NCBI RefSeq assembly: GCF_910592395.1
Contig: NC_088319.1
Location: forward strand, 8,744,001 to 8,804,000
Reading direction: 5' to 3'
DNA from: Lineus longissimus
Taxonomy: Eukaryota; Nemertea; Pilidiophora; Heteronemertea; Lineidae
DNA: 60,000 bases
Made by a program: the position numbers and the translations under genes. Shown here one piece after another: positions 32,803-43,553 of this stretch. The notes beneath the pieces are model-generated. The model had not been told where the DNA came from. It made no database searches and worked only from the letters and a program-made list of their open reading frames with translations. Positions within the stretch are counted from its first letter, which is position 1; each line of letters begins with the position of its first letter.

Positions 32803-33291
32803 TTGAATGGGGTTATTGAGGTGACCTTATTGAGTGAGCTAATTAGTATTCACACTTTGGTTCACACCTTATTAGCCAAAGATTATAGTGGGACAGTGTC
32901 AAAAATCACCGCAAATAGGAATTATTTAGGGTTGATTTTCAAGCAGAAAAAAGGCTGTTATTTCAGAACCAGTGTAAGTTATCAACATGAAAACACACCA
33001 AACAGTTTCATTTTCTGCAAGGCCATAAATTACCAGTTGCTTTGCCATGTTCATGGTAAGTTTTGGAGCACAGAGCAACAGGCGCATATTGCTGCCGCTT
33101 TGTGGTATACTTGTTTGATTTGGACCACGGCCTACACATGGATTGTGCATCCCCCGAGTCTTAAACGCACGAAATGGTTTAACCAGTTCACTGTCACACC
33201 CGTAGATATACGGGGACATTTCTTGGACCATAAACGGTCACGCCGGCAAATGTGCGGGGAAATTATATCCCCATTCATACGCTTTAGGTGA
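32803..33291 (+). CDS. Open frame of unknown significance
   Basis: A 162-codon frame just past the NDUFB5 polyadenylation signal. No domain, signal peptide or family recognised; composition is unremarkable and no splice or promoter context supports it. Listed because of its length; it may well be chance. Confidence 0.15.
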   Translation: MNGVIEVTLLSELISIHTLVHTLLAKDYSGTVSKITANRNYLGLIFKQKKGCYFRTSVSYQHENTPNSFIFCKAINYQLLCHVHGKFWSTEQQAHIAAALWYTCLIWTTAYTWIVHPPSLKRTKWFNQFTVTPVDIRGHFLDHKRSRRQMCGEIISPFIRFR

Positions 33292-34303
33292 GGTTTTAAT
33301 GGCTTTAAACAGCATGTACGTGGTACCCAGGTGAAGTTAATACCCATGCCTATACATTTACATTGCCTTTGTTCCAGTGTGGAGCTCTAGTGAGTCCTGA
33401 TTTTAGCTTGATCTTTGCCCAGCGCAGAGCCAGCCCTCTTCGGTCAATTCAAACAATTTTTAACAAGAATACCGGAGAGCACAGTTCAAATTAATACTTG
33501 GAATGGAATTTACAGGGTCTTGGATTTGCTAGATCAAAAGGATTTTTTTCGTTGGAACCTTTGGTGTACTTTTTGAAACTTTTTTCAGGGATGAGGGGGT
33601 AAGGGTATCAGGGGTATAATTTTGGTCATAATATTTTCATTTTTCAATATATAGTTAAAAATGAGGTGTTTTTAGACAAAAGAAGCATATGTTTATCCAT
33701 TGAATATCACTTTATCAGGTATGGGTGAAGGAATTGGGCAAATTTTGAGTTTGAATTTGATTTGGAAAAACCCGACTCAGGGTGGTCAGTAAGGAAAGAA
33801 ATACTCAACAGTGAACTGGTTACTTGGCCATTGATATGAAGCATGGTCATCGTGGGTAAGTTATGTAATAGAATTTATTAGACTTTGAAAAAGAACAAAT
33901 GTATAATTAAATAACTTTGCCTGCCAATACGTATTGGTTTATCCCTGTTTCTTGACGCCAACCTATTTTCAAAAGCTTGTAGAAAAAAAGTTCAATAAAG
34001 ATAATGCTTTCAAACTTGTCTTAGCTTGTATGAAAAGCCCGAACAAGAGCGCCTAGGAAGTAAGTTAAAGAAACTAAAATCAAATTTGTAAGGCACCATT
34101 TCCACTTTTGTACAAATGTTCAACAGCAAACCCCCACTTGTCAGCCCATTATGTAAAGTGTCTCCTGAATGGGTAAGTTTTGAGGGGCCTTTCAGAAATT
34201 GCAGGGGATGTCCATGTGGCGTATACTTTGGTCTACACTAGGTCAGAGTGCCAGAGCTGCGACCCCGAATGCCATAGCACTAAAGCTCATGCTCTTGAAC
34301 CTA
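33292..34303. other. Intergenic sequence, no gene recognised
   Basis: AT-rich spacer between the NDUFB5 3' region and the Tc1 composite. Nothing recognised. Confidence 0.45.
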
Positions 34304-34409
34304 CACTGGTGCTCAAAAATATTAGGACAAAGGCCAATTTTAGGTTTAACATAACTTTTCACCTGCTTAGAATTAATTGAATGGGCTCAAATAGGGCTCA
34401 TATGTAAGG

Positions 34410-35505
34410 TATCTGCCCATTCCGCCTTAACCTTATTCGCCTTATCCAATTTTGCCTTCTCCCATTTAGCCTTCTCCTAACTTGCCTTTTCTCAATTCGC
34501 CTTCTACGATTTCGTCATCGTCTTATCTCGCCTTTGTTCCAATTGGACTTCTTCCTAACTCGCCTTCCTCTCATCTTGCCTCATCCTAGTTTGCCTTTTC
34601 TTATTTCGCCTTTGTCCTATTCTGCCTTGGTTCCATCCTGCCTTATCTCATCTTGCCTTTTCTTGATTGACCTTTATGTCAATTCGCCTTCTTCCCATTT
34701 TGCCTTCTCCCGTTTCACCATATCTCGCCTCGCCTTTTATCAATCCAAAAGTTGGTTTTGGAGATACATGTAAGCTTACATGTAGATGGTTCAGAAGTTA
34801 TGAAGATTTGAAAATATTGGTAAATAAGCAACAGCCTTGGGTAGGGTACCAAAACATAATTCGTGGAAACACTCTTATATGAAAGATTGGCCCCACAAAC
34901 ATGGGTAAAACATGGGTAAAAGAGACAAAAGTCTTCTGTAATATGGTATGTAATGTAATATGACTATAATGGCTGAGAAGTTATCTACACTTGTAATTTT
35001 GGCAATGTCCACCGGGTTTTGGTTGCGGGTACCCCCGAATGGACCCTACAAGCCCTTCAACACTGTTGAAGACACTTTCACATGAAAGATTGACTCAACA
35101 AACATGGGTAAAGACACCAGGTTTGTTGCAAAGTAGGAAGAAGGTGAAATGGGAAGAAGGCGAAATAATACAAAGGCGGGGCGGGTAAAGGCGAGATAGG
35201 ATGAAGGCGAATTAGGACAAAGGTAAATTAGGACAAGGTGAAATAGGAGAAGGCAGATTAAGACAATGGCAAACTGAGACGAAGGCAAGAATGGATAAGG
35301 CAACTTGTGATAAGGCAAGATAAAACAGAGGCAAAATAGCATAAGGCGAAAAATGAAAAGGCGAAAAAAGACAAAGGCGAGATAGAATAAGGCGGATTGG
35401 GAAGAGGCAAAATTGGAAAAGGCGAAATAGGAGAAGGCGAAATGTATATTTTTTAAAGGCAAAATGGGAAAAGGCGAAAAAAGACAAGGCGAAATGGGCA
35501 TGAAC
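34410..35505. mobile_element. Foldback element with tandem-array inverted repeats
   Basis: A ~1.1-kb insert in the left Tc1 repeat. The left arm (about 34411-34745) is a tandem array of ~14-17-bp units of the form GCCTTnTCCnATTTC; the right arm (about 35118-35500) is the same array in inverse orientation (GAAATnGGAnAAGGC). The outermost ends share TGCCCATT.CGCC. CATATGTAAGG flanks it on both sides (34399-34409 and 35506-35516), giving a target duplication of 9-11 bases. The centre encodes nothing recognisable. Foldback elements such as Drosophila FB have this design. Confidence 0.8.
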
Positions 35506-35630
35506 CATATGTAAGGGGAAGGGTCCCTCTTTCCCCCTGATATAATTTCAAAGAATTACATAATCAGTAATTAGTTCCAGATCTATAATAATGAGGAAAG
35601 GTAGAATTTGAACCTTTGCACCAATTCGTT

Positions 35631-36740
35631 TTTAGCTCACCTCTTAGCAGAGGTGAGCTTATCCCATACCGTGGCGTCCGTCGTCCGTCGTCGTCGTCGT
35701 CCGTCGTCCGTTAGCAGGGCACGTTTCGTAACTGTTAGAGCTATTGAGTTGAAACTTGGTACACATGTACCCTTATGTAATGACACCTTGGAGACCAAGT
35801 TTCGGTCCGATTCGTTTCATGGTTTGGCCACCAGGGGGCCAAACGTTAAAAGTGAAAATATGCAATATCTCCCTTAATAGTAGTCGGGAAATTTTGAAAA
35901 AAATATGGTAGGTACTTCTAGCAAAGGTGCATCATATATCCTCCGGGTTTTTGATTTGACCTCCTTTTCAAGGTCACAGAGGTCAAATGGTGTAAATTGG
36001 CCGTTAGGATGTAACGATGGCACGTTTCTAAACTGCAATGACTATTGATACCAAATTTGATACACATTTACCCCTTAGTCAGGTGATCTCAGGGACCGAA
36101 GTTTGGTCCAATATGATTCACCACTTGACCACCAGGGGGCAAAATCCAAAAACCTTAAAAATGTGATTATTCCTTAACTTCTTGCCCGATTGCCACCAAT
36201 TTGATATCATGGGTACATCTAACCACCATACAGTATATGTCACACAGGTTTTTAATTTGACCTTCTTGTCAAGGTCACAGAGGTCAAATGGCGTAAATTC
36301 GCCGTCGGGCCGTAACTATGGCACGTTCTTAACTGCAATGACTATTGATCACAAATTAAGTACACATGTACCCCTTGGTCAGGTGATCTCAGGTACCGAA
36401 GTTTGGTGCGATCTGATTTGCCGTTTGGCCTCCAGGGAGGGGGCCAAATCCTAAATTCTTCAAAATGCCATTATTCCTAATAATGACTTACCCGATTGGC
36501 ACCAATTTTATATCATAGGTACATCTAATTCTAACAACCATTCAATGTGTCACCCGGGTCTTCTTTGATTTGACCTACTTTTCAAGGTCACAGAGGTCGA
36601 ATGTACTGTAAATTGGCCATTTTGGGGAAATTGTAATTGCTTGGACCTACATCAAACCTAACACTACATGACACAATACCATGCTCTTTATCCATCTTTT
36701 TTCTCCACATGAGGTGAGCACAATGGCCCTGGCCATTTCA
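35631..36740 (+). mobile_element. GCTCACC repeat element, copy 8 (young subfamily)
   Basis: Nearly identical to copies at 15823 and 24271, with the same opening hairpin and closing CCCTGGCCATTTCATT. Short GTCGTC tract here. AGGTCAcagAGGTCA near 35969 and 36272. It is inserted between the left repeat and the transposase of the Tc1 element. Confidence 0.8.
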
Positions 36741-36943
36741 TTATATAAATGGCTTAAAAAAATAATACTATGATCAATTTTTCTAGACAATACACAATGG
36801 TATAATGTCATCCCAATGGTTCCCTAGTATTACATAACATGAGAAATCAATTTCTGGACCATTAGGCAATGACAAATGACGGGTGTATAAAGTCTACTGA
36901 TTTGGAGAACCAGGGCACATTTGCAGGTGAAACTGACAGCAAA

Positions 36944-37896
36944 ATGCGTAGGAAGAGAGAGACCAGTGTCGAAATCAGGGCAGCAGTCTGTGCCTATCAT
37001 GATGTTGGACTTTCAGTACGCTCAATCGCTAAAAAAGTGAATGTATCCAAATCAACTGTTCATTACATCCTGAAAAGGAAGAAGGAAACTGGAAATAACC
37101 AGTCCAGAAAAGGTAAGGGGAGGCCCAGAAAGACGAGCAAGGCTACAGACAGGTACATGAGAAACGTCGCTCTGAGAGACAGGCGCCTAACTGCAGTCGA
37201 TATCGCCCAAGAGGTGAATGAGTTGGAACAGCAACACCGCTCCATCTCGCGTCAAACGGTCAGTCGACGTCTGCTGGACCTTGGTTTACGAGGTTGTGTT
37301 GCTGTGAGAAAACCACTCCTGAGACCCCAAAACAAGGTGAAACGACTCGAATGGGCTAAAAAACACAAGTTTTGGACTGTTGATGATTGGAAAAAAGTTC
37401 TTTGGACTGACGAGAGTAAATTTGAGATGTTATGGTCTGGGGATGCTTTGCTGGGAATCAAGTTGGGGATCTGGTCAAGATAGAAGGCATTCTCAAGAAG
37501 GAAGGATATCTTGAGATCTTGCAGAAGCACGCCGTGCCATCTGCCGAGAGGCTGTTCAGTGGATCTTGGGTGTTCCAAGAAGACAATGATCCTAAGCATT
37601 CGTCAAAGCTGTGCCGAGGATACCTGAACCAACAGGCAGAATCAAGACAAATGGAAGTCATGTCGTGGCCACCGCAATCCCCTGACCTGTCGCCCATTGA
37701 ACTTCTGTGGGATGAATTGGACAGACAACTTCGAAAAATTAAGCCAACTAGCTAGAAGCACCTGTGGGACTGTTTGCAGCAAGGATGGAGTAAAATTACC
37801 CCCGTCTTCATGGAGAAACTAATCAACAGAATGCCAGGAATCTGCAGGGCAGTCATCAAGGCCAAAGGTGGTTACTTCGACGAAAAAACAGTCTGA
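36944..37896 (+). pseudogene. Tc1-family transposase, disrupted
   Basis: Starts at MRRKRETSVEIRAAVCAYHD (an in-frame Met at 36869 is an alternative). An HTH region (VRSIAKKVNVSKSTVHYIL), the GRPRK hook and a second HTH follow. The first catalytic Asp is in VLWTDESKFEM. Just after it, near 37432, about 40 residues are missing and the frame changes. The second part starts MVWGCFAG and holds the second Asp (QEDNDPKHSSK) and the Glu (SPDLSPIELLWDELD), the DD34E set. An in-frame TAG at 37753-37755 precedes the C-terminus ending at 37896. The deletion, frame change and stop make it inactive. Confidence 0.88.
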
Positions 37897-38494
37897 ATTG
37901 GATGGATCTCAATTATCATTGCCGGAGATGTAACGGACTTAATGACATGAAGTCATAATTTGACATGTGCAATCATAAGAAGATGACATGTTTTAGCTCC
38001 AAGAAAGTGTAGCACAGGTTTTGTATTTGTTTTAACTGTTATTTTGTGCTTTTCCAAAATGGATTGTTGTTAATTTTATGTAAAATAAACACCCATCTTA
38101 TTATGATACAATTGGTGACATATCTTATGTAACACATTTGTATCATCAGCCATGAGTTATGGAAAGCTTTATTCTCAAGAGAAATAAAGTAAAAACACAG
38201 AAAAAACAAGAATATTTGGAAGAAAAACGAGTATTTTACTGTAAATGCCCAAGTTGGACAAGGGCAAAAAATGCCTTACTGTCCTTAATGTAGTTACACA
38301 ACTGCCACTGGTTATGTAATTCTTTGAAATTGTATCAAGGGGAAAGAGGGACCCTTCCTCTAACATATGAGACCAAGTTGAGCCCATTCCGTTAATTCTA
38401 AGCAGGTGAAAAGTTATGTCAAACCTAAAATTGGCCTTTGTCCTAATATTTTTGAGCACCAGTGTGGGTGTGGAGAGAAGGATCTTTTCAGTCG

Positions 38495-38585
38495 ACCTTA
38501 ATTAGATCACGTGTTTGGCTGTATGTCAGTATCAGTTCCGTTAGGTATGCTGGGCCCTGTCCATGCAGGCACTTGAACACTATTG
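38495..38585 (-). pseudogene. Short LINE reverse transcriptase fragment
   Basis: The minus strand reads NTIVFKCLHGQGPAYLTELI, the same C-terminal block as in the LINE at 970-1640. About 90 bases only. Confidence 0.6.
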
Positions 38586-38589
38586 TTAG

Positions 38590-39625
38590 AATCAGATGTC
38601 AGCTCCCTCTATACCAACATCCCTTACTTAGAGGGTAAGCAGGCACCTAAGGAACCACCGCCTAGGCACATCCAACCCGGCCCAGTAATGAGTCGCGCAT
38701 CAATCTGGTTCTCATCAAAAACAACTTCATCTTCACTGCATCAATTACATTCACGTCTCCGGGAGAGCAATGGGAACCAAAGTAGCAGCGTCATATGCTA
38801 ACCTCTTTACGGCCGACTTACCCCACTCAACCCGTCTTCTGGGGACGGTTTATAGACGACATCTTCGGCATCTGGACCCACTCCAGGGCAGAACTTGACA
38901 TATTTATAACACACCTAAATACGTTATCCAACAATCAAATTCACAGCCGAAATCTCAGACAAACAGGTGAACTTTTAAGACACAACTGCCATCTTAGGGG
39001 ACAAGCAGTCTCTATACACAGACCTATATTCTAAACCCACAGATGCACACAATGATCTTCTCTACTTGTCGACACATCCAAGACAATGTCTCGATGGTAT
39101 TCCATACGGTCATTCCTCAGAGTACGCCGCGTCTGCATTCGCTTGATAGATATAAAAAAAACATGCCACCAATCTCGCACATCACTTTGTGAGAAGGGGT
39201 TACCCCAAACTACTCGTCGAAAAGTCACTCATCAGAGCCTACCGACAGGATAGCACCACTCTCATCACACCCTCCCCACGACCAACCTAGGATGCAGAGC
39301 AGGAAAATGAACCGTCACCGTTCTACTTCATTACTAAAAACATTATTACAGGGAACTGGGGCACACTCTCCCACTCCAAGGCCAGCCAGGACCTCGACCA
39401 AACTAGAATCATCTTCGGTCACCGTAAACCACCCAATCTCCGTGACCTCCGCGTCTGGGCGGCCATCACACCAACCCCCACTAAGATTAAGATACACAAA
39501 TCACACTCTCCATGCAAAACAGGAAAGTGTCGCTATTGTCCTAGAATCAGCCGCTCAGGACATATTGTCAGCACTGTAACAAAAAGAAGCTACCAGGCAA
39601 AAACCAATGTTAACTGCAAAAGTAA
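38590..39625 (+). pseudogene. Penelope-like element reverse transcriptase, broken
   Basis: Spread over several frames, the order of blocks is that of Penelope-like elements: SDVSSLYTNIP, then YIHVSGRAMGTKVAASYANL, then GRFIDDIFGIWTH (the catalytic DD in FIDD). SLYTDLYSKPTDAHNDLLY, HFVRRGYPKLLVEKSLIRAY and a Cys-rich CKTGKCRYCP linker follow. Frameshifts lie between most blocks. The 5' half is missing. The element continues at 40705 after an insertion. Confidence 0.8.
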
Positions 39626-40704
39626 TGCTCTGTCGGGGGAGTCCATACATCCTTTGGCTCACAAACAACTTCAGTTCTACTATATAATCCGTGTATTAAA
39701 CTTCATCAAGGAACAATATATTTGCAATCAACGCTGATACATTCACGGAGCACGAGAGGTCATAACACTTCAGAATTTACTTTTACACTAAACTACTTCT
39801 CACTAAGATTTCATCATTTATGCTAAGCGTGGGTGTGAGTAGGAGGGGCTCGGAGAGACCAGGCACTGTTAGGACCACCAAGAGTTTACAATCGTACAAA
39901 TATTTCTTAAGATAAAGCAGGTTACTTATTTCTGAGAACGGAAGTCGTCCGCCCACGCAAGATGCGGCAATGGGTCAGTCAAAGTCATTCTTTTTGATCT
40001 GCCGCCAAGCCTAGCAACACAATAACCTTGGAATAAGCATGTCTTTCATTACTATGACAATATACAGATTTCCTCTCCACCCACGCACAATAAACTTGCG
40101 CCAGCAAGGTCATTAAGATCTGAATCCAAGAACACGTTGATTCTGCCAAGGACAAGAACTATAATTGGTGAACGATCATTTAGAACCAGTGGTCCTGTAT
40201 TATGGAATGCGCTTCCTGACCACCTTGAAGCCATCGGAGAGATTGGGCCCTTCCAGCGAGCCCTCAAAACTCATCTATTTCAGATCGTTTACGATGTGTG
40301 ACATTCCTAAAATCTTATCGTGCAATTCAAATGTTTTAATCCATATTAGTATTATCGAATTTTCTGGACTTTTATAATGTTTTTTAGAACTTTTTCTTCT
40401 TGGTCGTTTTTATCTACTGTACAGTGCTCTGGAGCATGCATGGCATGTACAGAGCACTTCAATATATGGTATTTTATTATTATATAAACTTCAGATCCTG
40501 GACCCTTCCTTAAATTTACTGTCCGATATAATTAGGCTCACTTTACTCGAGCGTATTCAATCGTTCTCACGGATCCCCGGAAGTGAAGACTTTCCTGTTC
40601 ATTTATAAAACATAAACTTTATATACCAATATTAATCAATCTAAATTCAAACTAAATCTAAAAACAATAACATAATCATCATGAAGTCCATTTCGGCAGC
40701 CACA
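39626..40704 (+). mobile_element. Insertion with CR1/L2 LINE tail
   Basis: About 1.08 kb splits the Penelope-like element. AAGTAA is found at both borders (GCAAAAGTAATG at ~39617 and CCACAAGTAACA at ~40702), suggesting a short target duplication. At 40080-40303 it encodes the last ~75 residues of a CR1/L2-type reverse transcriptase (RTIIGERSFRTSGPVLWNAL, then FQRALKTHLF and a stop). An AT-rich 3' end follows. The 5' part (39626-40075) was not recognised. Confidence 0.65.
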
Positions 40705-41003
40705 AGTAACAATCTCATTTATTGCATCACCTGCAAAAACATGTAAACTACAATATGTTGGTCAAACCCTCAGAACCATAATTGAACGGTTCCAGGGTCA
40801 CTACTACAGCATCACAACCACATTGGGCAATGTATACACCAGCATCAGTCGCCATTTCAAACAACTTGACTACCACGGCCTTGACGACATTGAAATTCAT
40901 GTACTTGATTTCATCCACCGTCACCCTAAGTCCGTGTCAGGCCTCCAGTTAAGAAACACCATTGAAATTAACTGGATCCACGGACTTCGCTCAGCAGCTA
41001 GTA
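40705..41003 (+). pseudogene. Penelope-like element GIY-YIG endonuclease part
   Basis: SNNLIYCITCKN, a frameshift, then KLQYVGQTLRTIIERFQGHY, then ISRHFKQLD and LRNTIEINWIHGLRSA. This is the GIY-YIG nuclease at the C-terminus of Penelope-like proteins (LIYCITC and YVGQT are the signature halves; Arg, His and Glu follow). It cuts target DNA for insertion. It continues the reading interrupted at 39625. Confidence 0.8.
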
Positions 41004-41237
41004 ATATATATATGAGGTGATAGGAATGTAGGTATTTCTAAGCTATTTTGACAAAATCCCTTACAGGCCTTTTTGCCTCAAATTAGCTTAGAAACCCCTA
41101 AGAACCAGCCGCCTCATATATATATGAGGTGATAGGAATGTAGGTATTTCTAAGCTATTTTGACAAAATCCCTTACAGGCCTTTTTGCCTCAAATTAGCT
41201 TAGAAACCCCTAAGAGCCAGCCGCCTCATATATATAT
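41004..41237. repeat. 112-bp palindrome-ended unit, two tandem copies
   Basis: The unit starts ATATATATGAGGTGATAGGAATG and ends GCCGCCTCATATATATAT, so its ends are inverted (ATATATATGAGG/CCTCATATATAT). Inside, TTTCTAAGCTATTTTGA pairs with TCAAATTAGCTTAGAAA. The second copy starts at 41116-41126 with period 112 and one clear base difference (AAGAACC, AAGAGCC). It lies exactly between the Penelope tail and the PolB element. Confidence 0.8.
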
Positions 41238-41339
41238 TACTTAGGGAATACTACAGCTCAATTGGTTAATTCCTTAAAATAAATGGCCTTTTTACTGTCT
41301 TCATTATCCAAAACTGAAGGAAAAATTCAAGTAAATTAA

Positions 41340-42731
41340 ATGTATTATCCAATAGCAAATCAACATAAAAGTAAATTCACCTATGACTTCTTTAATTTAG
41401 AAGTAACTGTTAACAGTAACAATTTCTTCAGACTACAAGAAACTAAGATAACACCTGGGTTTTTGAGCCTGAAAAATAAGAAAGATTGTCTGCGACTGGA
41501 AAAGAATCCATTATCGTTTTACCAGAACCAATTTAACATGGCTGTTTGGTTTGCTACTACCGGTTATGGTATTTCAATAGATGATCACTTGAATCACAGT
41601 GACCCATTGATAAGGTCAATTTACAGATTTCATGTTTACTATCAAATATTGAAGATCATGAAGAATCTAGAGATACCAATTCCAGGTGAAAGTGATTTCA
41701 ATGAGACAAACAATAACATTAACCGTAGGAAACTAGGAGGGTTATTGAGTGAATTTGGTTTAAAAGACGAATATGATTTCTCAGTGTTTGAAAGTAATGA
41801 GGGGTGGACTTCCTGGAGTGTACCGGATTACAACCCGAACATAACTGATCCCGGATATTACATCAATGATTCTAAAATCAATTTCTTCCTCATGCAAGTT
41901 CATGAAAATAGAATGCCACCAATGTTTAAATCTGATTGGGATGCTGGAATGGCTTATTTCAAATATCCAGATACCTTCATTAAGTATCATGTGAAACAAC
42001 ACAAGAATGTATTTGATGTAATTACACAAAATGAATGTCAAACCTATCAACAATTCATGATATTTAAATCAAATGGTTTCTCTAATCCTGGAATAGAGAG
42101 GTTGAATGACACAATAAGAACATATGTTTACTGTATTCTGGGTGCTCAGGCGTTGACCAGAACACCAATAATTGGAGTACCGGGTACAGAATTGGATGCT
42201 CAGAAGGAATTTAACAAACTATTAAAGGACTCGATTAATCAACATCCTGATATTCCCACTTCAATTCAAAGATACCAAAAAGCAGTGAGTGACACTCATA
42301 CAAGACTAGATTATGTAATAGCACCAGGATTGTATGTCATAGGGTCAAATATGGTACTCGTTATTGGTAAGCTGGATAACTACAATAATAACATTTTAAT
42401 AGCACCAAAAAATGCTAAACCTGGTAAGAATGACATTAACCACAAAAAGACCTTACCACCACCACTGATGGAAGGAAATAGTTCTAAGAAAATAAGAGTT
42501 AAGAGTAGTGTTGATACTGTCAAGACGGACTTCGTCCTGAGAGCAGAGCTCGAGACCAGTCATACACCAAAGAGTAATGTTGATGCACCAAAAACAACTG
42601 AAACATCAAAGAATACTCCTACTACTAAACGGGACACCAAAGTTGAGAGGGAGGATGATACTCATGAAACAATTAAATTCATGCTTTACTCAGTTGTTGG
42701 TACATTGATTGTTTTATGGTTAGATAAATAA
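41340..42731 (+). CDS. Long conserved element protein 1 (arm A)
   Basis: 463 codons, intact. The central region (FNMAVWFATTGYGISIDDHL; YVYCILGAQALTRTPIIGVP; VIAPGLYVIGSNMVLVIGKL) resembles a protein family I associate with metazoan PolB elements. Its function is unknown to me; a virion role is only a guess. Residues ~375-440 are polar and disordered-looking. The C-terminus (MLYSVVGTLIVLWL) is a membrane segment. A twin mini-hairpin copy at 42527-42554 is read in frame as TDFVLRAELE inside the disordered part. First gene of the cluster, 6 bases before the next one. Confidence 0.75.
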   Translation: MYYPIANQHKSKFTYDFFNLEVTVNSNNFFRLQETKITPGFLSLKNKKDCLRLEKNPLSFYQNQFNMAVWFATTGYGISIDDHLNHSDPLIRSIYRFHVYYQILKIMKNLEIPIPGESDFNETNNNINRRKLGGLLSEFGLKDEYDFSVFESNEGWTSWSVPDYNPNITDPGYYINDSKINFFLMQVHENRMPPMFKSDWDAGMAYFKYPDTFIKYHVKQHKNVFDVITQNECQTYQQFMIFKSNGFSNPGIERLNDTIRTYVYCILGAQALTRTPIIGVPGTELDAQKEFNKLLKDSINQHPDIPTSIQRYQKAVSDTHTRLDYVIAPGLYVIGSNMVLVIGKLDNYNNNILIAPKNAKPGKNDINHKKTLPPPLMEGNSSKKIRVKSSVDTVKTDFVLRAELETSHTPKSNVDAPKTTETSKNTPTTKRDTKVEREDDTHETIKFMLYSVVGTLIVLWLDK

Positions 42732-42737
42732 GTAATT

Positions 42738-43503
42738 ATGGCTGAAGGAGGTGAAGATTATGAAATGGATGATTACGATCATAATTACATTCATAATGTG
42801 GATGATCCTAATACAGGCGAAACCAATAGAAATTTTCAAGATGACGGCACAATATACAACACAGGTAATACAAATCTTACTACTGAAACTTCATTCACTA
42901 CAACTCCAGATAGAGCAAGAGGTATTGCCCCTGAATTGATGGAAAAGGAGTTTAATTACGCTGAAGTAGAGGGTAAACTTGATACAGCATTGGAAAGAGC
43001 AAAATTGAAAAAAGAAAACAGATTCAACTATTTCTCTAAAGGACGGAATAAAGTTACTTTTTAAGACGTATGGTGTAACCATTAGCGCCATAATAACAGC
43101 TGTTGTAATGACATTTACAACTCTAGGTCTCAGTATCAGTAGTGCTTTAAGTGGTGCCACTAAATCTGTAAAACCAACTCCAGGACCAGACCCAACTCCA
43201 GGACCTACACCAGAACCTGGGCCAGGACCAAAACCATCAATACCAAATAAAGTAAAAGAAGGTCTCAAGAAGTTTGCTGAATGGCTAAAAGAACTGGCCA
43301 AGAAATCAGCTGCGGCTTTTCCGGGAATAATAGGGTCTATCGTATCATTTCTCCTGAAAACAATTGGTGCAGTTGTTGGTTTTCTAGCTGAACATCTGAT
43401 CATAGCAGTTATTGCTATTGTGAGCTCCATAATCTATGGTTTAATTGGGGGTGTTAAAGCCTTAAAATCACGTAAAGCCTTAAAATCACGTAAAAGGTCT
43501 TAG
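42738..43503 (+). pseudogene. Coiled-coil/membrane protein 2 (arm A), internally deleted
   Basis: Same protein as 56976-58505 in arm B but with ~745 bases missing after codon ~92, at an A-rich junction near 43003. The remaining 3' part (from ~43066: TYGVTISAIITAVVMTF, a Pro-rich hinge, then the hydrophobic C-terminus) is in a different frame, so the product stops at 43062-43064. The Pro-rich hinge is also shorter than in arm B. See the arm B entry for domains. Confidence 0.85.
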
Positions 43504-43553
43504 GTGACCTTCTATCAAAAAACAATGTTTAAAAAAATAATTATCATGTAAAT

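Larger units (their letters stand above)
34304..38464 (+). mobile_element. Tc1-like transposon (dead), interrupted twice
   Basis: Terminal inverted repeats start CACTGGTGCTCAAAAATATTAGG. The right repeat is 38308-38464; the left repeat is 34304-34409 and, after a foldback insertion, 35517-35570. Each totals ~160 bases, long for Tc1. A TA precedes the left end; the right flank is TG. Subtracting the foldback element and the GCTCACC element (35631-36740) leaves about 1.9 kb, the expected size of an element with one transposase gene. Confidence 0.8.

Noticed and set aside
34420-35500. Long open frames with Leu/Pro/Ser-rich or Phe-rich proteins on both strands
   Set aside because: They are translations of the GCCTTnTCC tandem arrays of the foldback element and have no independent support.
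42891-43430. 179-codon frame antisense to gene 2 of the PolB element, mirrored at 57049-57651
   Set aside because: Lies opposite a supported gene; its length follows from the codon bias of the sense strand, with no motif of its own.
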